64,000 nt of DNA from Paraphysoderma sedebokerense. Lineage: Eukaryota > Blastocladiomycota > Physodermatomycetes > Physodermatales > Physodermataceae. The notes under the pieces were generated by a model. It was not told where the DNA came from. It worked only from the letters and a program-made list of their open reading frames with translations, and did not search any database. The DNA lies in NCBI GenBank assembly GCA_025602915.1, contig JAHLJZ010000009.1, positions 62,001 through 126,000 of the forward strand, given 5' to 3'. Made by a program: the position numbers and the translations under genes. The number at the start of each line of letters is the position of its first letter. Positions within the stretch are counted from its first letter, which is position 1. Positions 23,236 through 34,471 of the stretch are shown piece after piece.

Positions 23236-24480
23236 ATGCTATACTCCTTTCATTTTTCGGCATCCTGTCGGCTTATTCCGAAATTATCGTCTAGACAACT
23301 GACTAAAAACAGGCTTTCCTTCAATTCAATCTGTAAAATGAGCACAAATCAGTCTCCAGCGGACCCTCAACAGCATGCCAAGGACTTGGAGTCGAGGGTT
23401 CTATCATATTGGTTTAAAGGTTTATTTGCGTATTAAAATTCGGCACAGCCCACTACTTTGTTGTGCTTACTTTGCAGATATTGATGAGACTTTTTCTGCA
23501 GATTTTCCTATTGGCAAAAGGGAAGAAGACATCAAAAATGGACTCGAGAATTTACAAAACGCCATGAAGTTATGGTTCAAGGGCGGTAAAGACGTAGATG
23601 AGTATATCATGTGCGTTGTCGTTGGTATCAGTTACTATAATCCTGATACTCAGCTAATGTTTTCTTTCTTTTCATTTTGCAGTACAAACTTCAAGCAGGA
23701 CCTTGTCCGAATTTCAGACGAATTCGATAAATACTACCCGATTGTTACAAAGTCGTCAACGGTAATATTTGATATTCCATTACTGGGCGGTAACCTGCCT
23801 CTTATATACTCACTAACTCTACATTGTTGTTGGGATAATTAGACTACGCTTTCAACGATTATTTTGTTTGACCAATTCCCTCGTTCTGTCTATCGGTCGA
23901 CTGGCCGCGCCTTCGATTTTGATTCGAAAGCGCTCAAACTGGCTAAACATGCTGTAGAGCAGGGGTTTAATAAAGAGACAAATCCAGTTGCGGGCCAATT
24001 TTTTATTCTGGTTTATATCCCGATTTTCGTTTTTATTGATTGCGTGTCTACATTCCGGATAACTGATTATTTTGTTAAAAAATTAGCCGTTAATGCATTC
24101 TGAGAACTTGGACGATCAAGACCAATGTGTTGAAATCATTAAAGAGAGTGTGAAGACTAGTCCAGAGGTGAATTTAAGAATTCGGCTAATTGATTTATTT
24201 ATGAACGGTCTTGAAAATTTACCTTGCACTTAACTTTTCAGAATCTCAAAGCTGTCATTTCAGGCTTCATTAAATTTGGTGAAGATCATCGTGGTCAGTG
24301 GCCTTTTCCATGCAACCGACAATTTGTGCGATCATATCCAGATTAATTTCAAAATATAATTATGTAGATTTGATCCGTCGTTTCGGACGATTTCCGTACC
24401 GAAACAAAGTGCTCAACCGCGAATCCACAAAAGAAGAAATTGAGTACCTATCCAACGGGGCCGAAACGTATGGGCAATGA
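23236..24480 (+). CDS. DUF924 family protein, probably mitochondrial
   Basis: Seven exons (…-23419, 23478-23610, 23683-23761, 23843-24010, 24087-24167, 24242-24293, 24368-24480) join in frame. Family features: VLSYWF near the start, LFDQFPRSVYRSTGRAFDFD, PLMHSENLDDQDQ, and RFGRFPYRNKVLNRESTKEE at the end. DUF924 proteins are all-helical, TPR-like, common in bacteria, and without a settled activity. Two starts are possible: ATG 23338 gives 235 aa; ATG 23236 gives 269 aa with an N-terminus rich in Arg, Ser, Lys and Phe and free of acids, like a mitochondrial targeting peptide. The donor at 24011 (GTTTAT) is weak but gives the expected FFILPLMHSEN. Confidence 0.85.
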
Positions 24481-24699
24481 ACTCATTATATCAGGGAGTA
24501 GAGTGTTATAGCACAGTGGCTGTCATTTACGCACTAGTATAGTTGTGATTCTAAAATATAATACCAATATCATTAGCGTGACGTTTGATTACATAGATAT
24601 TTACAATATTTTTATGGCGTTATATAATTGCTTTACGGAAGCTAAACTGTAACTGAAAGACTATTCCAGGTTTTTCAAACACTAAATCTGCGACAATGC

Positions 24700-25797
24700 T
24701 TACAACAATAAATCCCAATTCCACCATGCTATGCTACCGCCCAATAGAATATAATTCCACATAACATCCCGACGAGAAAGTCCGGGCGGAATTCGGTCTC
24801 TGCTAGATTCATCAACGACTTCCGTTGCTATTGCTTGAAACGATGAAGATTCCGTTTCAGGGAAAAGTACAGGGCTTGGGTGGACCAGAATTTGAAGTTG
24901 TTCATTCGCTCTAGGGAGAGTGTCTAGTGCCGCTTTAGAGGTCAATTTTCCTTCTCCTGAGATGCCAGTGAACTTGCTGCTTGACTTAGCCGTATTCACT
25001 GAAGGTGTACTGATTGGAGAATTCAAAGCATTTCCCGAAGCATTCTCGTTAATCGACGATGCTGCTAACCGAATATTCCCAGTCGATGTCAATGTGGGCG
25101 TTTTGTCGTTAATGTTAGATAACTCAACCGTCGCATCTATTGCGGAGTTTTTGATCGATAGAATTTTGTTTGGCGAATTCTTCCCCATTTCGATGACCCG
25201 CCATTGGACGTTGGTGCAACTAACAATTGATTCCGTCATTCTGTTAGCATTAACTTCACCCGCTATAGCCGCTTCTGGTTTTTTGCTATTACTTTCCGCA
25301 TGTTGTTCTAGCTTTATTGTCGCCGTCAATTCAGAAATCTTTTTCCGATTTCTCTTTTGTCCCACGGGGATGACACTTGGCTCAGTTTCATTTAAGCGAC
25401 TCTTATCCCATTCCAATAACCTCTGTATCAATTCAGCCTTGTTTCCTGATACCTTTAGCGTCCGTTCGCGACATAATTGTTTTAGATCTAAAACTTTGTA
25501 GCTGCTATAATCGTTCGTTAAATGCGCTGAATTCCGCGACCTAGCCTTGGCAGAAGTTGTGGGTATAGCTGGCTGTTCACCATTGCATCCATCCTCAATA
25601 TTCTCCTTTTTCGAACTATTCTTTGAATTTCTAGACTGACCAGGAGTGAAAATAAGGTAGTAGTTATCAGAACGCTCAGGGTTCTTCTGCAATTGCGGCG
25701 GTGTATATCGAGGAATAGAGACTGAAATTGAGCGAAACTGGGCGCTAGCTCGCAGATTTGGTAAGGTTCCAACTGCCTTTATAAACCAGAACGACAT
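24700..25797 (-). CDS. SAP-domain protein, Aim34-like
   Basis: One intronless frame of 365 aa. The N-terminus is basic, rich in Ser/Arg and fits a mitochondrial presequence. A SAP motif lies at about residues 98-132 (YKVLDLKQLCRERTLKVSGN, then KAELIQRLLEWD). The middle is low complexity, and the last residues are hydrophobic (MWNYILLGGSIAWWNWDLLL), a likely tail anchor. This order (presequence, SAP, C-terminal membrane segment) is like yeast Aim34, a mitochondrial protein of unknown function. The SAP call is firm; the Aim34 link is inferred from layout. It is divergent from the mitochondrial ribosomal protein gene, with only 175 bases between start codons. Confidence 0.7.
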   Translation of the reverse strand: MSFWFIKAVGTLPNLRASAQFRSISVSIPRYTPPQLQKNPERSDNYYLIFTPGQSRNSKNSSKKENIEDGCNGEQPAIPTTSAKARSRNSAHLTNDYSSYKVLDLKQLCRERTLKVSGNKAELIQRLLEWDKSRLNETEPSVIPVGQKRNRKKISELTATIKLEQHAESNSKKPEAAIAGEVNANRMTESIVSCTNVQWRVIEMGKNSPNKILSIKNSAIDATVELSNINDKTPTLTSTGNIRLAASSINENASGNALNSPISTPSVNTAKSSSKFTGISGEGKLTSKAALDTLPRANEQLQILVHPSPVLFPETESSSFQAIATEVVDESSRDRIPPGLSRRDVMWNYILLGGSIAWWNWDLLL

Positions 25798-25972
25798 TTC
25801 GCCTTATATTGACAGAGATGAAATTCAACATGAATTGAAATAGGGAACTAATGTGATTTCGCAAACTTCATATCTCCCAAGCAACAATCACGTGCAAAAT
25901 TAATCTTGCTGCACCCGGCAAGTCCTGTAGATACAGTACGAAGTTGGTGCGATTACTCGATAGCAACTCAAA
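25798..25972. promoter_or_regulatory. Shared bidirectional promoter region
   Basis: Only 175 bases separate the start codons of the Aim34-like gene (minus) and uL29m (plus), both predicted mitochondrial proteins. The region must hold both promoters. I see no certain TATA box or factor site. Confidence 0.5.
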
Positions 25973-26754
25973 ATGTCTCTGATTAATTTCACACGATCGT
26001 TCTCTTCGAGGGCAAGAAGTGCATCCATATCAGCACGATCGTCGGCCTTATTACCTAGAGGAATCGATGAATTCTTCGAAAACGGGAAAAGTGTAGCGGT
26101 TAATAAAGTGATATCTGGTTAGTCTGATATACTTTCTAACATCATCACCTCGTCATTCGGCACAATCCTGAAATAAATCCTTTCTTATTGAATTCTGCAA
26201 CAGGACGACCATGGGAAGCTGCAGAATTACGAAAGAAATCATTTGAAGATTTACATAAGTTATGGTTTGTACTTTTGAAGGAACGAAATGTATTGGCAAC
26301 ACAAAAGGAAGAGTGTTACAGATTAGGCGTGGATTTTATTCATGTGGATAGAGTATATAAGGTATGTCTGGATGTGAGATCAGCTCCTAAGCTGGGTTGT
26401 CGGTTCTAATTTAACCTCTCTCTTCTCGTCATCAGTGTAAATTATCAATGAAGCGAATTAAACAGGTTTTAAGGGAGAGACAACTGTTATGGCAAAGTAT
26501 GAAAATTCAAAAACCATTAATTTTTCACGCATTTGACTGACATGAGTCGCTTTTCCATTTTTGCAGAAGCGAAGAATCTGCAGGAGGCAGAACGATTGTC
26601 AGAAAGTCTGGAGAATTTGAAAGTGAAAGAAACCATTCCGCCCGCATCTTCAGAATCGTCGCCATTGACATCCGACAATAATGTAGTAATAGAGAATCTC
26701 AGCAGCGATAGTGTAGCAAACAAAACACCCCAACCTGAGGCTGCAAGGACGTAG
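25973..26754 (+). CDS. MRPL47: Mitochondrial ribosomal protein uL29m (MRPL47/Mrpl4)
   Basis: Four exons (25973-26117, 26204-26361, 26436-26496, 26567-26754) join in frame to 183 aa. The N-terminus is a typical presequence ([19 protein letters not shown]). The signature [20 protein letters not shown], followed by [15 protein letters not shown], is diagnostic for the MRPL47/Mrpl4 family. The next exon gives the basic helix [15 protein letters not shown]. The protein lies near the exit tunnel of the mitochondrial large ribosomal subunit. A Ser/Glu-rich tail after about residue 135 looks disordered. All introns are GT-AG and short (60-90 bases). Confidence 0.92.
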
Positions 26755-27262
26755 ATATATTGGCTGAGAATCTGGCGACATAACCAATAAATTTATTAAG
26801 GTGTACCGCAGCTAAGAGTTGGGCCGAAGCGAATTTACTTCGTTTGATCGCAATGTAACGCAATGCTAGTTCTGTTCTTCGCAAAGACCAGTTCTGCCGC
26901 TAAATGGAAACGTAATTGCAAATGGCGTTATTTGTGCTGAAATTTTGATTACCAGCGGCTTTCTGAGACAGTTTTTATGAGCATTTGGCATTCGTCGACA
27001 AAACAAATTTTTGAGTCTACAGCCTTACACGCTTCAAAAACCCGAGAATTATGAAGTTAAGCGACAGCAGATCCATTACTCTTGAATCTGTGTTTGCGAG
27101 TTCTTGCACAAATCTTATATCTATATTCCGAACAAATTTACATTGCAAATCTTTGCGATCCAAATTCGAATTAAAGGCACCTCAAATATTTTCAAAGCAT
27201 TCGTATCAATCCACAGATAATCTCACAGTGGAATCGCGATTTGCAGCGACAAGCATAGACAT
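26755..27262. other. Intergenic, no gene seen
   Basis: About 500 bases between uL29m and ARMH1. A 71-codon frame starting at 27051 overlaps the ARMH1 start in another frame and shows no domain; it is probably chance or an upstream ORF. The region should contain the ARMH1 promoter. Confidence 0.4.
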
Positions 27263-30235
27263 ATGACGAATGTAACAGCTATCAAGACGAAATACAACAT
27301 CTCTGAATTTTTACCTGTTAGGGAATCTGTACTCAAAAAAATTAAAGATGATCCTATTAACCAAAGGTCGTATTTTTGCACCCGTGTGGTTGTTGATTTT
27401 ATGAGAGTTATCGAAAAGTGGGATAAGGTATACTCCTTTTTGTCAATGAGTGGTATGAATTAGGTCATAGAACTGAAAACATCATTCATCACACTTTATT
27501 ATAAGAAGGCAAAGCCAAGGAGATCGCACTTGTTGCTTGGTCAGTTTCCACATGCCTTTTAGATAGCTAACCAATTCTCTTTATGATATCATTTGATGAT
27601 TTCCCTCAACGGCTCCCCCGAACTCTCCAAATGCTATATATTCGATTATGCGTTAACTAATCAAGAGCTCAAAGAATACTAGAGAACAGATTTTGACGGA
27701 TTTCATTCACTACAACCAGCAGAAGTCCGGTCCACAACTCGATTTAGAAATGACCAATGGAGCTAGCTTATTTTTAACTCGAATCACTGCATGGTTACGA
27801 TTGACGTATGATTGTGTCTCGGCCAGTGTGCTTGTCTTGCCTGGATTAATTTATATCTCTCGTTAGATATCTTTCAAACGTGAACTTATCATTGCAGTTA
27901 AAAGCCATATCCGTTTTCATCTCTGCATCTCACAGTTCTCGATATATTGCAGAATTCATGGAAGTTGGTGGTGTGTTAGCGCTTTTGGAAATTTTGGGGT
28001 TGCAGCAAATCAAAGAGGTTGGTTGTTGCAGATCCCTCCATATTGATTTGATTTAATGCGACAAGTCAATAGGAAGAGAAAGCGGAAGCCATGAAGTTAC
28101 TTTATCACATCGCATGTGCAGGAAAGCTCTACAGAGAAATTATATGCGAGAATTACGGTATTCGAATTGTGCTCGACTGCCTCGGCAAAGCTGAGAAGGG
28201 TGTCGTCCATGAAAATGCCCGAGTGCTGTTACAGCAGTTAGCGACGGTACGCAATGCATTTAGTAGACTTATTTAAGCCAACATTTCCAAATAAGCGCCA
28301 ACTTATAACATATTTATGTGTAGGACAATTCAAAATATTCGACTCAAATATACAAAGCACTCTTGGCGACGTTCACCTCGACTAATGTCATTGTTTCAGC
28401 TCAGCAGTTAGCTGGCCAAGTATTACGGACACTCTTGGTTCGTCTCGAGATAGTCGATTCTCTGCATTTTTGTGACTGGTGACTTCAACTTTCCTTTTCA
28501 GCCTTCGATTACCAATGTCCATCATTCCATTGTGGATGCTACTGTCGGATTGCTTAAGTCGTTACATGAACCGATACAAAAGGAGGGTTACGAACTTCTG
28601 CGAGACTTAATGCAACGACCGAATCTACAAGAAGCTATAATTTTCAGTTTAATAGGTATTCTAGCAAGTAATGCGACTATAGATGATGTGGAAGATGATT
28701 GGAATGATACTCATGATTATGGACGGAAAGTTGGGAAGTTTAAACTAGGATTGGAGACCAATAAGGAAAACGTGTCACTATTATCGGATGCTTCCGTAGC
28801 TGCGTATATTCAACGGAGTCTGGCTGCCAAATTACTAGGGTATTTATCGGTATTTCTTCATGAGCGATTCCATCACAGAAAGTTTACTAAAATCTATAAC
28901 AGTTTCGTCGCCGCTACGCTCCCTCATCTTGTACCCCGAATGATCGATCTTAATATCATCAGCGGATTGTTAATGGCTATCACAAATATCCAGTATCCAG
29001 ATTGCCAGAAATCCGCTGCCGAAACACTCTACTTTTTATGCGAACACTACAGTCGCGTTACTGAATTAGTAAAAGAATATGTCGGCAATGCCTTCTACGA
29101 GGTATTACACAGTCGCCCGGACACCTTTTGGACAGAGCTAAGCAGTGTCCAAATTAATTATTTAAAACGAAACGCATTACGAGCGGGAACGAAAAGGATC
29201 AATGGAGGTGGCAGAGCCGTCCAAGAGAGCCTGGCGCCTGAGAGGTATGGTACCTAGATGTGGTGATGCTAGTTTTACTTGTGAAAATATGCAACTGAGC
29301 ACTAATGTTTCGATGACTCGTCAATTTGATTTTACGGTATATTCATATGCAGTGAACCACAATCGATCCAGTCATCCTTCGAATCGATGAATGAAGCGAG
29401 TGTCGCACGAAGGTATGCTTGTTGCCTTGCGCGATGTTTATATGACTGACACGGAACCTCTACGCCAGGTCCGACCATTCTGAATCAATTCAAACGTCGT
29501 CAGAAGAGCTTGATTTACATGTTTCATTCACCGAACTCGTGAAATTAAACGAAAATTCTGCTGCGGCAACGCAGTCTGGTCTGACGTCAGAATCAACCGC
29601 ACTCCCTCGTCCCTCGCTCAATACTCATAGCTCGAGCATGAGCTCTGTCGCAGAGAAGAGGAGTAGGCGTGGAAGCGCAGGAGTGAAGGTTCATGACAGA
29701 GCTCGCGGAAAGGAAAGAGACGGTGATAAACAGGCGACAGTCATCTCGGAGAACATATATGTGCCATTTCAACAGGTTGCAAGCAAATCACCACTATCGG
29801 TAAGTTCAAAAACACTTCCCGAAATGCCGCCGTCTGATTTCCCCTTTGCATTGATAAAAATATTCCGCTGTGAAAAAATAGGCTGCGAAATTCGTTCCGC
29901 CATCACAAATTGATGATGCTCAAGCGAAATTTAGATCTGATCTGGAAAAATATAAAGCGGCGAATTCCGAATCATCTCGGTCTACACCTGGCACCAACCG
30001 TGCCACAGGTGCACCTCAAGCGAGAAGACCTTCGACGATAAATGGAGTTGCAATTCGCAGAAGATCATCAATCTCAGTTGATAAGCCAGTAGAGATTAAT
30101 ATACCCATAAGTGCTATCCAAACTGAACGTTTTACAAGATCAAGAGAACCAGATTTCGGAAAAGTTGCCAAAGACTTAATGAGTACTCACAAGGAACAGG
30201 CGTCAGGGGAGAAAGATAGTATAAAAGGGCAATAA
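27263..30235 (+). CDS. ARMH1: ARMH1-like armadillo protein with long C-terminal tail
   Basis: Nine exons (27263-27427, 27675-27805, 27867-28017, 28073-28246, 28324-28437, 28502-29244, 29353-29412, 29469-29799, 29882-30235) join in frame to 740 aa. Blocks match human ARMH1 (C1orf228): TNGASLFLTRITAWLRLTY, SRYIAEFMEVGGVLALLEIL, YREIICENYGIRIVLDCL, and SITNVHHSIVDATVGLL. The fold is armadillo/HEAT-like. Human ARMH1 is poorly characterised and its occurrence follows motile cilia, which fits the flagellar genes nearby. From about residue 470 the fungal protein adds a disordered Ser/Arg-rich tail absent from the shorter human protein. The 247-base first intron contains a short cassette-like frame that I treat as intronic because direct joining keeps phase and homology. 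Confidence 0.85.
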
Positions 30236-30455
30236 ACCGAGCCGGTGAAAGTAATTAAAGAAATAACACTAGATTTGTACAGTAATCAAAAGTACAATAG
30301 AATGGAGGAAAGATTCAGGTAGCTGCTAGCGAAGTCATCATGAAGCCATTGTTCATAGTAGGCTCTAGGCTTACTCCATGGTAGTGGGTTAAACGTTTTT
30401 TGTATTGGTACCTCAACAATAAGGATTTTGCTGTCTTGCTTGGAGTCAACCGTAT

Positions 30456-31760
30456 TTACCACCTTGAATCATCTCTTCGACGGTCCCTCTCTCTCCTGTA
30501 ATCTTCACCTTGATGGCCGGATCCGTCTCGCCGTGTCGAATTAGGACTCTTTTCTCGACGGTAATCTCTGTGACTGCGTTCATCGTCACTATATTGGCTG
30601 TACCTTCTGTACTTGTCACCTCTCCCATCCCGATCAGTAATTTCCCCACTCTCTCGTTCCACATACTCCCGACGTTTGTCGGTACGCTCGGCATCGTCCC
30701 TCCCTGCATACGAATGGTCTTTTGTTATCGTCTCCCGTCGATCTGCTTTGTTGTCTTTCTGTCGTTTCTCATAATTCTCTTCCTCGGTATCGTCTTTCTC
30801 TCGTTTCCGCTTCTTTTCTTTCTCCTTCTTTTCTTTTGTATTCTTTTTATCCTTTTTCTTGCCTCGCTTGTCTTTTTTCTTTCCTTTCTTCTTTCTATAT
30901 TTATCTAGAAGATACTGATACATTGGATCGTCGGGATCAAGATTTGCCAATTTTGGAGGAAGTTTTTCATCTGATCCTATAAAAGAAGATCGTTATTTTG
31001 TGAAAAATTAGATTGATAATTCGAGGACCCACAAACCCTCATCGTCACTCGGCTCCTTACCACCCGGTACTTGACCTTTCTGTTTCATTACCCATATCTC
31101 CGGTGCAACATTTCCTCCCCATTTCTCCTCCTCTTCTTTCCACCTCTTCTCTTCCTCCGTTAATTCTTTCTTCTCTTCTTCGTTATCTCGTCCCCTGTCT
31201 TTCTTGATATCTTCTGGTCGTTTATAATTTGCATGGTCAACCCTTATAGTCCGATTCGATATTTTGATTCCATTGAGATTATCCACAGCTAAAATTGTGG
31301 AGCGCTGATCTTCGTATTTAATAAAACAAAATCCCTTCGACTTTCCGGTTTCTCGATCCCGGACTAGATTAATATCAAGAATTTCGCCAAATCTGGATAC
31401 AAAAGATATTGTAAGGTAACTAAATTAATATCAAGACCCACATGATAGTATTGCGCACAGTCCTATCTTCTGGTGAGCCTTCCAGTTCTGTATACCCCAA
31501 AAAAATAGAAACTGTGACATTGAAAGCGGTAACATACTGTGAAAACACACAAACTAAGTCACCCTCTGTCAACTCAAACGGAAAGCCACCGACAAATATA
31601 TATGCAGAATCCTTATACTGTGCATGCCAAGAGGCTGTATGAGATATATTTTTGGATGCCTCTACTTTCGATATCCTTTGAATTTCCCGAACGTTGCTAA
31701 TAGGGATTAAAGCATGATGGTCAGTATTAATGTCGAGAAGGGATGAGACATCCCCTTCAT
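30456..31760 (-). CDS. RBMX2: RBMX2/Ist3 RNA-binding protein of the RES complex
   Basis: Exons 31538-31696, 31037-31392 and 30456-30976 are well supported; a first exon of 11 bases at 31750-31760 is tentative (weak donor). Together they give 348 aa. The RRM has the family opening [23 protein letters not shown]1-type SKGFCFIKY, and [20 protein letters not shown] followed by VDHANYKRP. Then come an acidic/basic helix ([12 protein letters not shown]), an [15 protein letters not shown] block and an Arg/Asp/Ser-rich tail. Ist3/RBMX2 is the RRM subunit of the RES complex (with Bud13 and Pml1) that helps activate the spliceosome. The true start needs transcript support. Confidence 0.85.
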
Positions 31761-31891
31761 AAAAGTGGATATCCAGAAACTAAAAGATGTCATTACTTCA
31801 TCAATGTGTATCTTTAATAACAAAGCGATCCTTTGCGTTGCAATAAAGTTGTGGTTGAAAGCGACGGGATCGGGTCTTGTGGCCTCAGACA

Positions 31892-32331
31892 TCAAGCGCC
31901 CTCAAACCGACTGCCATGATCAGACAGTTGTCTTGTACTTTTATTTTCATCATTCTGGGAAACTTTATTTTCGAGATTCTTTATAACGGCATTGCAGTTC
32001 TTAAGCTTTTTGAGAAGATGCTCTGATCGCAAGAGTCTTAAATTCACCTCTTGGTCTGCATAGTTAGGTCCGAGCATGTCATAATTGATGCTTTCGATGT
32101 ATGAATGAATATTCACGTAGAGTTTCTAAACCTGTTTCGTCGTCCTTCGAAGCTTGTTTGGTCAAACATATTGTAGCTGGTCCCTTGTCTGTGCTCTCGA
32201 CTAATATGTTTTAATATATTTTGGCACTCGTGCGGTGGCTGCTTGTCGAAAACCCTTACTCTGGCCCATTCGTCACGCCTGAAAAAGCAATGATTGTCTA
32301 TTTGAGCAAGCCTTTCTGAAGGCAAAGCCAC
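31892..32331 (-). CDS. Unrecognised small gene
   Basis: Two frames on the minus strand join at a phase-matched GT-AG intron of about 41 bases near 32080-32120: an upstream exon with FFRRDEWARVRVFDKQPPHE and a downstream exon with a helical, charged stretch (LRLLRSEHLLKKLKNCNAVI) ending in SRFEGA and a TGA at 31892. The upstream exon has no ATG, only GTG, so a first exon may lie to the right, or the start is missed. I do not recognise the family and see no membrane span. Confidence 0.4.
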
Positions 32332-32630
32332 CAGAGCAGAAACTATGTAATCATGAATACGACTTTGCTAGATCGCACGGTATGAAATAAATTACACTGT
32401 TTATAAGTATTTATTGTAATGATAATATATCTTCCATAGTACACCTCGCCTATATGATTTCTTTCTGTACATGATATCTGTATTTGCATCCGGTGTAAAC
32501 TATAGACTTTTTTGTCTCGGCGTTGACAATATGAAGTCTTGACATGTGGTATCGTTCATATATTACAAGATTAAAATTAAATTTCCCAAGTTCCGTTGTC
32601 CAAAACCTTGCATGGTTGATCAGATGGGAT

Positions 32631-33102
32631 CTATCGTTTCATGGCTACGGGAAGGATGTCTTTCTTCTCCGTCGGACTTTCGTCTAATGCGAGAGATGTG
32701 AAGTACATCAGCGAAGATATTAACATGAATGTAGCGCCAGGAACTGTAGTGAATTGAAAGAATGACATGACTGCTAACAGCATATAGAAAATGAATTTGA
32801 TCGAACGGTGAACTTCGAATAGTGGTTTTTCCATCATCAAGACGGCTATGCCGCCAAAGAAAGCCGAAAAACCGGGTAAAGAGATTGGACGATACATGAA
32901 GCGTAACGGTCTGTAGTAACAGAGAATTAATTGATTAGATGGTTGTTTTCGATAGAAGGAACGTTGACGTAGGTACTTACGATGCTAGCGCTGGAATCGT
33001 TGGAAGTGAGAAGAAAAATGAATGGAACCCGCCATTAACTAAACACATTGCGGCGACGATTGCCATAATCCTTCCCAAATCTGACCAAACTAGTTTTCCC
33101 AT
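32631..33102 (-). CDS. DUF7727-like fungal membrane protein, copy 1
   Basis: Two exons, 32981-33102 and 32631-32910, give 133 aa. It begins MGKLVWSDLGRIMAIVAAMC, the opening typical of fungal DUF7727 proteins (MGKLVWSDWARL). About four hydrophobic segments follow (AIVAAMCLVNGGFHSFFF; SAFFGGIAVLMM; FIFYMLLAVMSFFQF; ATFMLISSLMYFTSL), then a short polar tail. Function unknown; probably an endomembrane protein. Copy 2 lies about 0.9 kb to the right on the same strand with the same intron position and phase (exon 1 of 122 bases in both), so this is a tandem duplication. Confidence 0.75.
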
Positions 33103-34022
33103 TCTAAATGATATTATAGGTGAATATGTTTACCGGATATGCTATTTCGGTTGCAGATCCGTACCGAATTCTGTGGGGCAATACCAATTGGGCGTACGAA
33201 CCCTTAAATATATAAAATGACGCACTAACTCTTCCTTTCAACCTATGACAATTTGTTAACGAGGGTCGCGCAGACAATCAAAACATTTATTTTGGAATTG
33301 TCATGTTTATTAGTATAATGACCTGCTCTATTTCAGGTAGGACAGCGCATGGATCCAATCAATTGAGGTCACCTAAACTTGAGCATTACACATTCAGAGA
33401 GAGATGCGGCCCAAATTTTAGAGTTACTGAATAATTCATTCCTTTGTATTGTTAATCACAATTCGTAAGACCGTTTCCCTCTCATGTTGGTTTCTACAAC
33501 TTGGCATCGACCAATGGTTTCCTCGCTTATACTATTTTCCTCGACACAATCCACGCGTTTGATTGATGGTAATTAACACATTGTTTAACCAAGGCGTGCT
33601 TGCTGGATAATGTACTTTCATTGAATTCTCCAGAGCACTCTTAAAAACAATAATAGCCAACCTAAAGCGTGCGCTAAACCGCTGAAGGTGGCCGATTGTA
33701 TGAATAAGCGACTCAAGATGAACAAAAACCATTGGTGACATTCGGGCAGGATATGACCACTGAAAGCATGCTCATCGAATTATTGCATCAAACTGACGTC
33801 AGATATAAGAGCACACCTTCGCGGAATAATTTTATTTTCAATGCTGGTACCGGCATTAGTATGGGCATCACTGGCATGCTGAATAATAGATTAACTAACA
33901 ATACATATTATTGTACAGAAGGCAGATTATTCAGCCTACAGTTCGTTAACATCTCTATGATACAAAAAGGGATATTTATATACATATTTACATGGTATTC
34001 ACATGTTTCTGTTCTAATTATG
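33103..34022. other. Spacer between the two DUF7727-like genes
   Basis: About 900 bases with the promoter of copy 1 and the 3' UTR of copy 2. Frames of 70-100 codons on either strand have no domain, no splice partner and no similarity to neighbours. I see no repeat. Confidence 0.4.
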
Positions 34023-34471
34023 CTATTTCGGCAGTGACTGTTCTTTTGGGTCGTCTTTTATTATAGAGATAAGATATGTAAGGGAGGACAGTACCATAAA
34101 ATTAGCTCCGGGTACCGTTGAAAATTGAAGATATGATATTGCTGATATCGTCAGATAAATTAAACATTTCACTATCGTGGGCATGTTAAGATTGAATTTT
34201 TCAATTCCAAATATCCCAATCCCCCCAATTAGGCCAACAACTCCAGGAAGTGACGATCGACCGTATAAAAACGCTAAAGGTCTAATAATGATTATACGTT
34301 TGTCAGTATTCCTGAAGCAATTGTCGTTTTCATATTAAATAATACATACCTAGCTAGTCGCGGGTGAGTAGGAGCTGAGTAAAGAGCACCATGAATACCA
34401 CCGTTTAGCAGAATCAGAGCAGCAGTCATTGTCATTATCCTTGCCAGATCTGACCAAATTAGTTTCCCCAT
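34023..34471 (-). CDS. DUF7727-like fungal membrane protein, copy 2
   Basis: Two exons, 34350-34471 and 34023-34281, give 126 aa. It starts MGKLIWSDLARIMTMTAALI, and continues with segments aligned to copy 1 (ARPLAFLYGRSSLPGVVGLI; then a helix with SAISYLQFSTVPGANFMVLS; copy 1 has MSFFQFTTVPGATFMLIS). The tail is short and Lys/Glu-rich. Start, intron site, phase and membrane layout are shared with copy 1, but the proteins have diverged to roughly half identity by eye, so the duplication is not recent. Confidence 0.75.

Noticed and set aside
24920-25501. 193-codon plus-strand frame
   Set aside because: It lies antisense to the Aim34-like gene, which has a clear SAP motif; the plus frame is a shadow.
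27428-27674. Possible cassette exon in ARMH1 intron 1 (GKAKEIALVAW frame)
   Set aside because: Joining exon 1 directly to the exon at 27675 keeps phase and matches human ARMH1 without it; an alternative exon remains possible but unproven.
30510-30908. 132-codon hydrophobic plus-strand frame resembling a membrane protein
   Set aside because: It is the complement of the Lys/Arg/Asp-rich RBMX2 tail, whose Lys codons read as Phe/Leu on the opposite strand.
33532-34037. Short frames between the two DUF7727-like genes
   Set aside because: No domain, no similarity to the neighbours and no splice signals that extend them.
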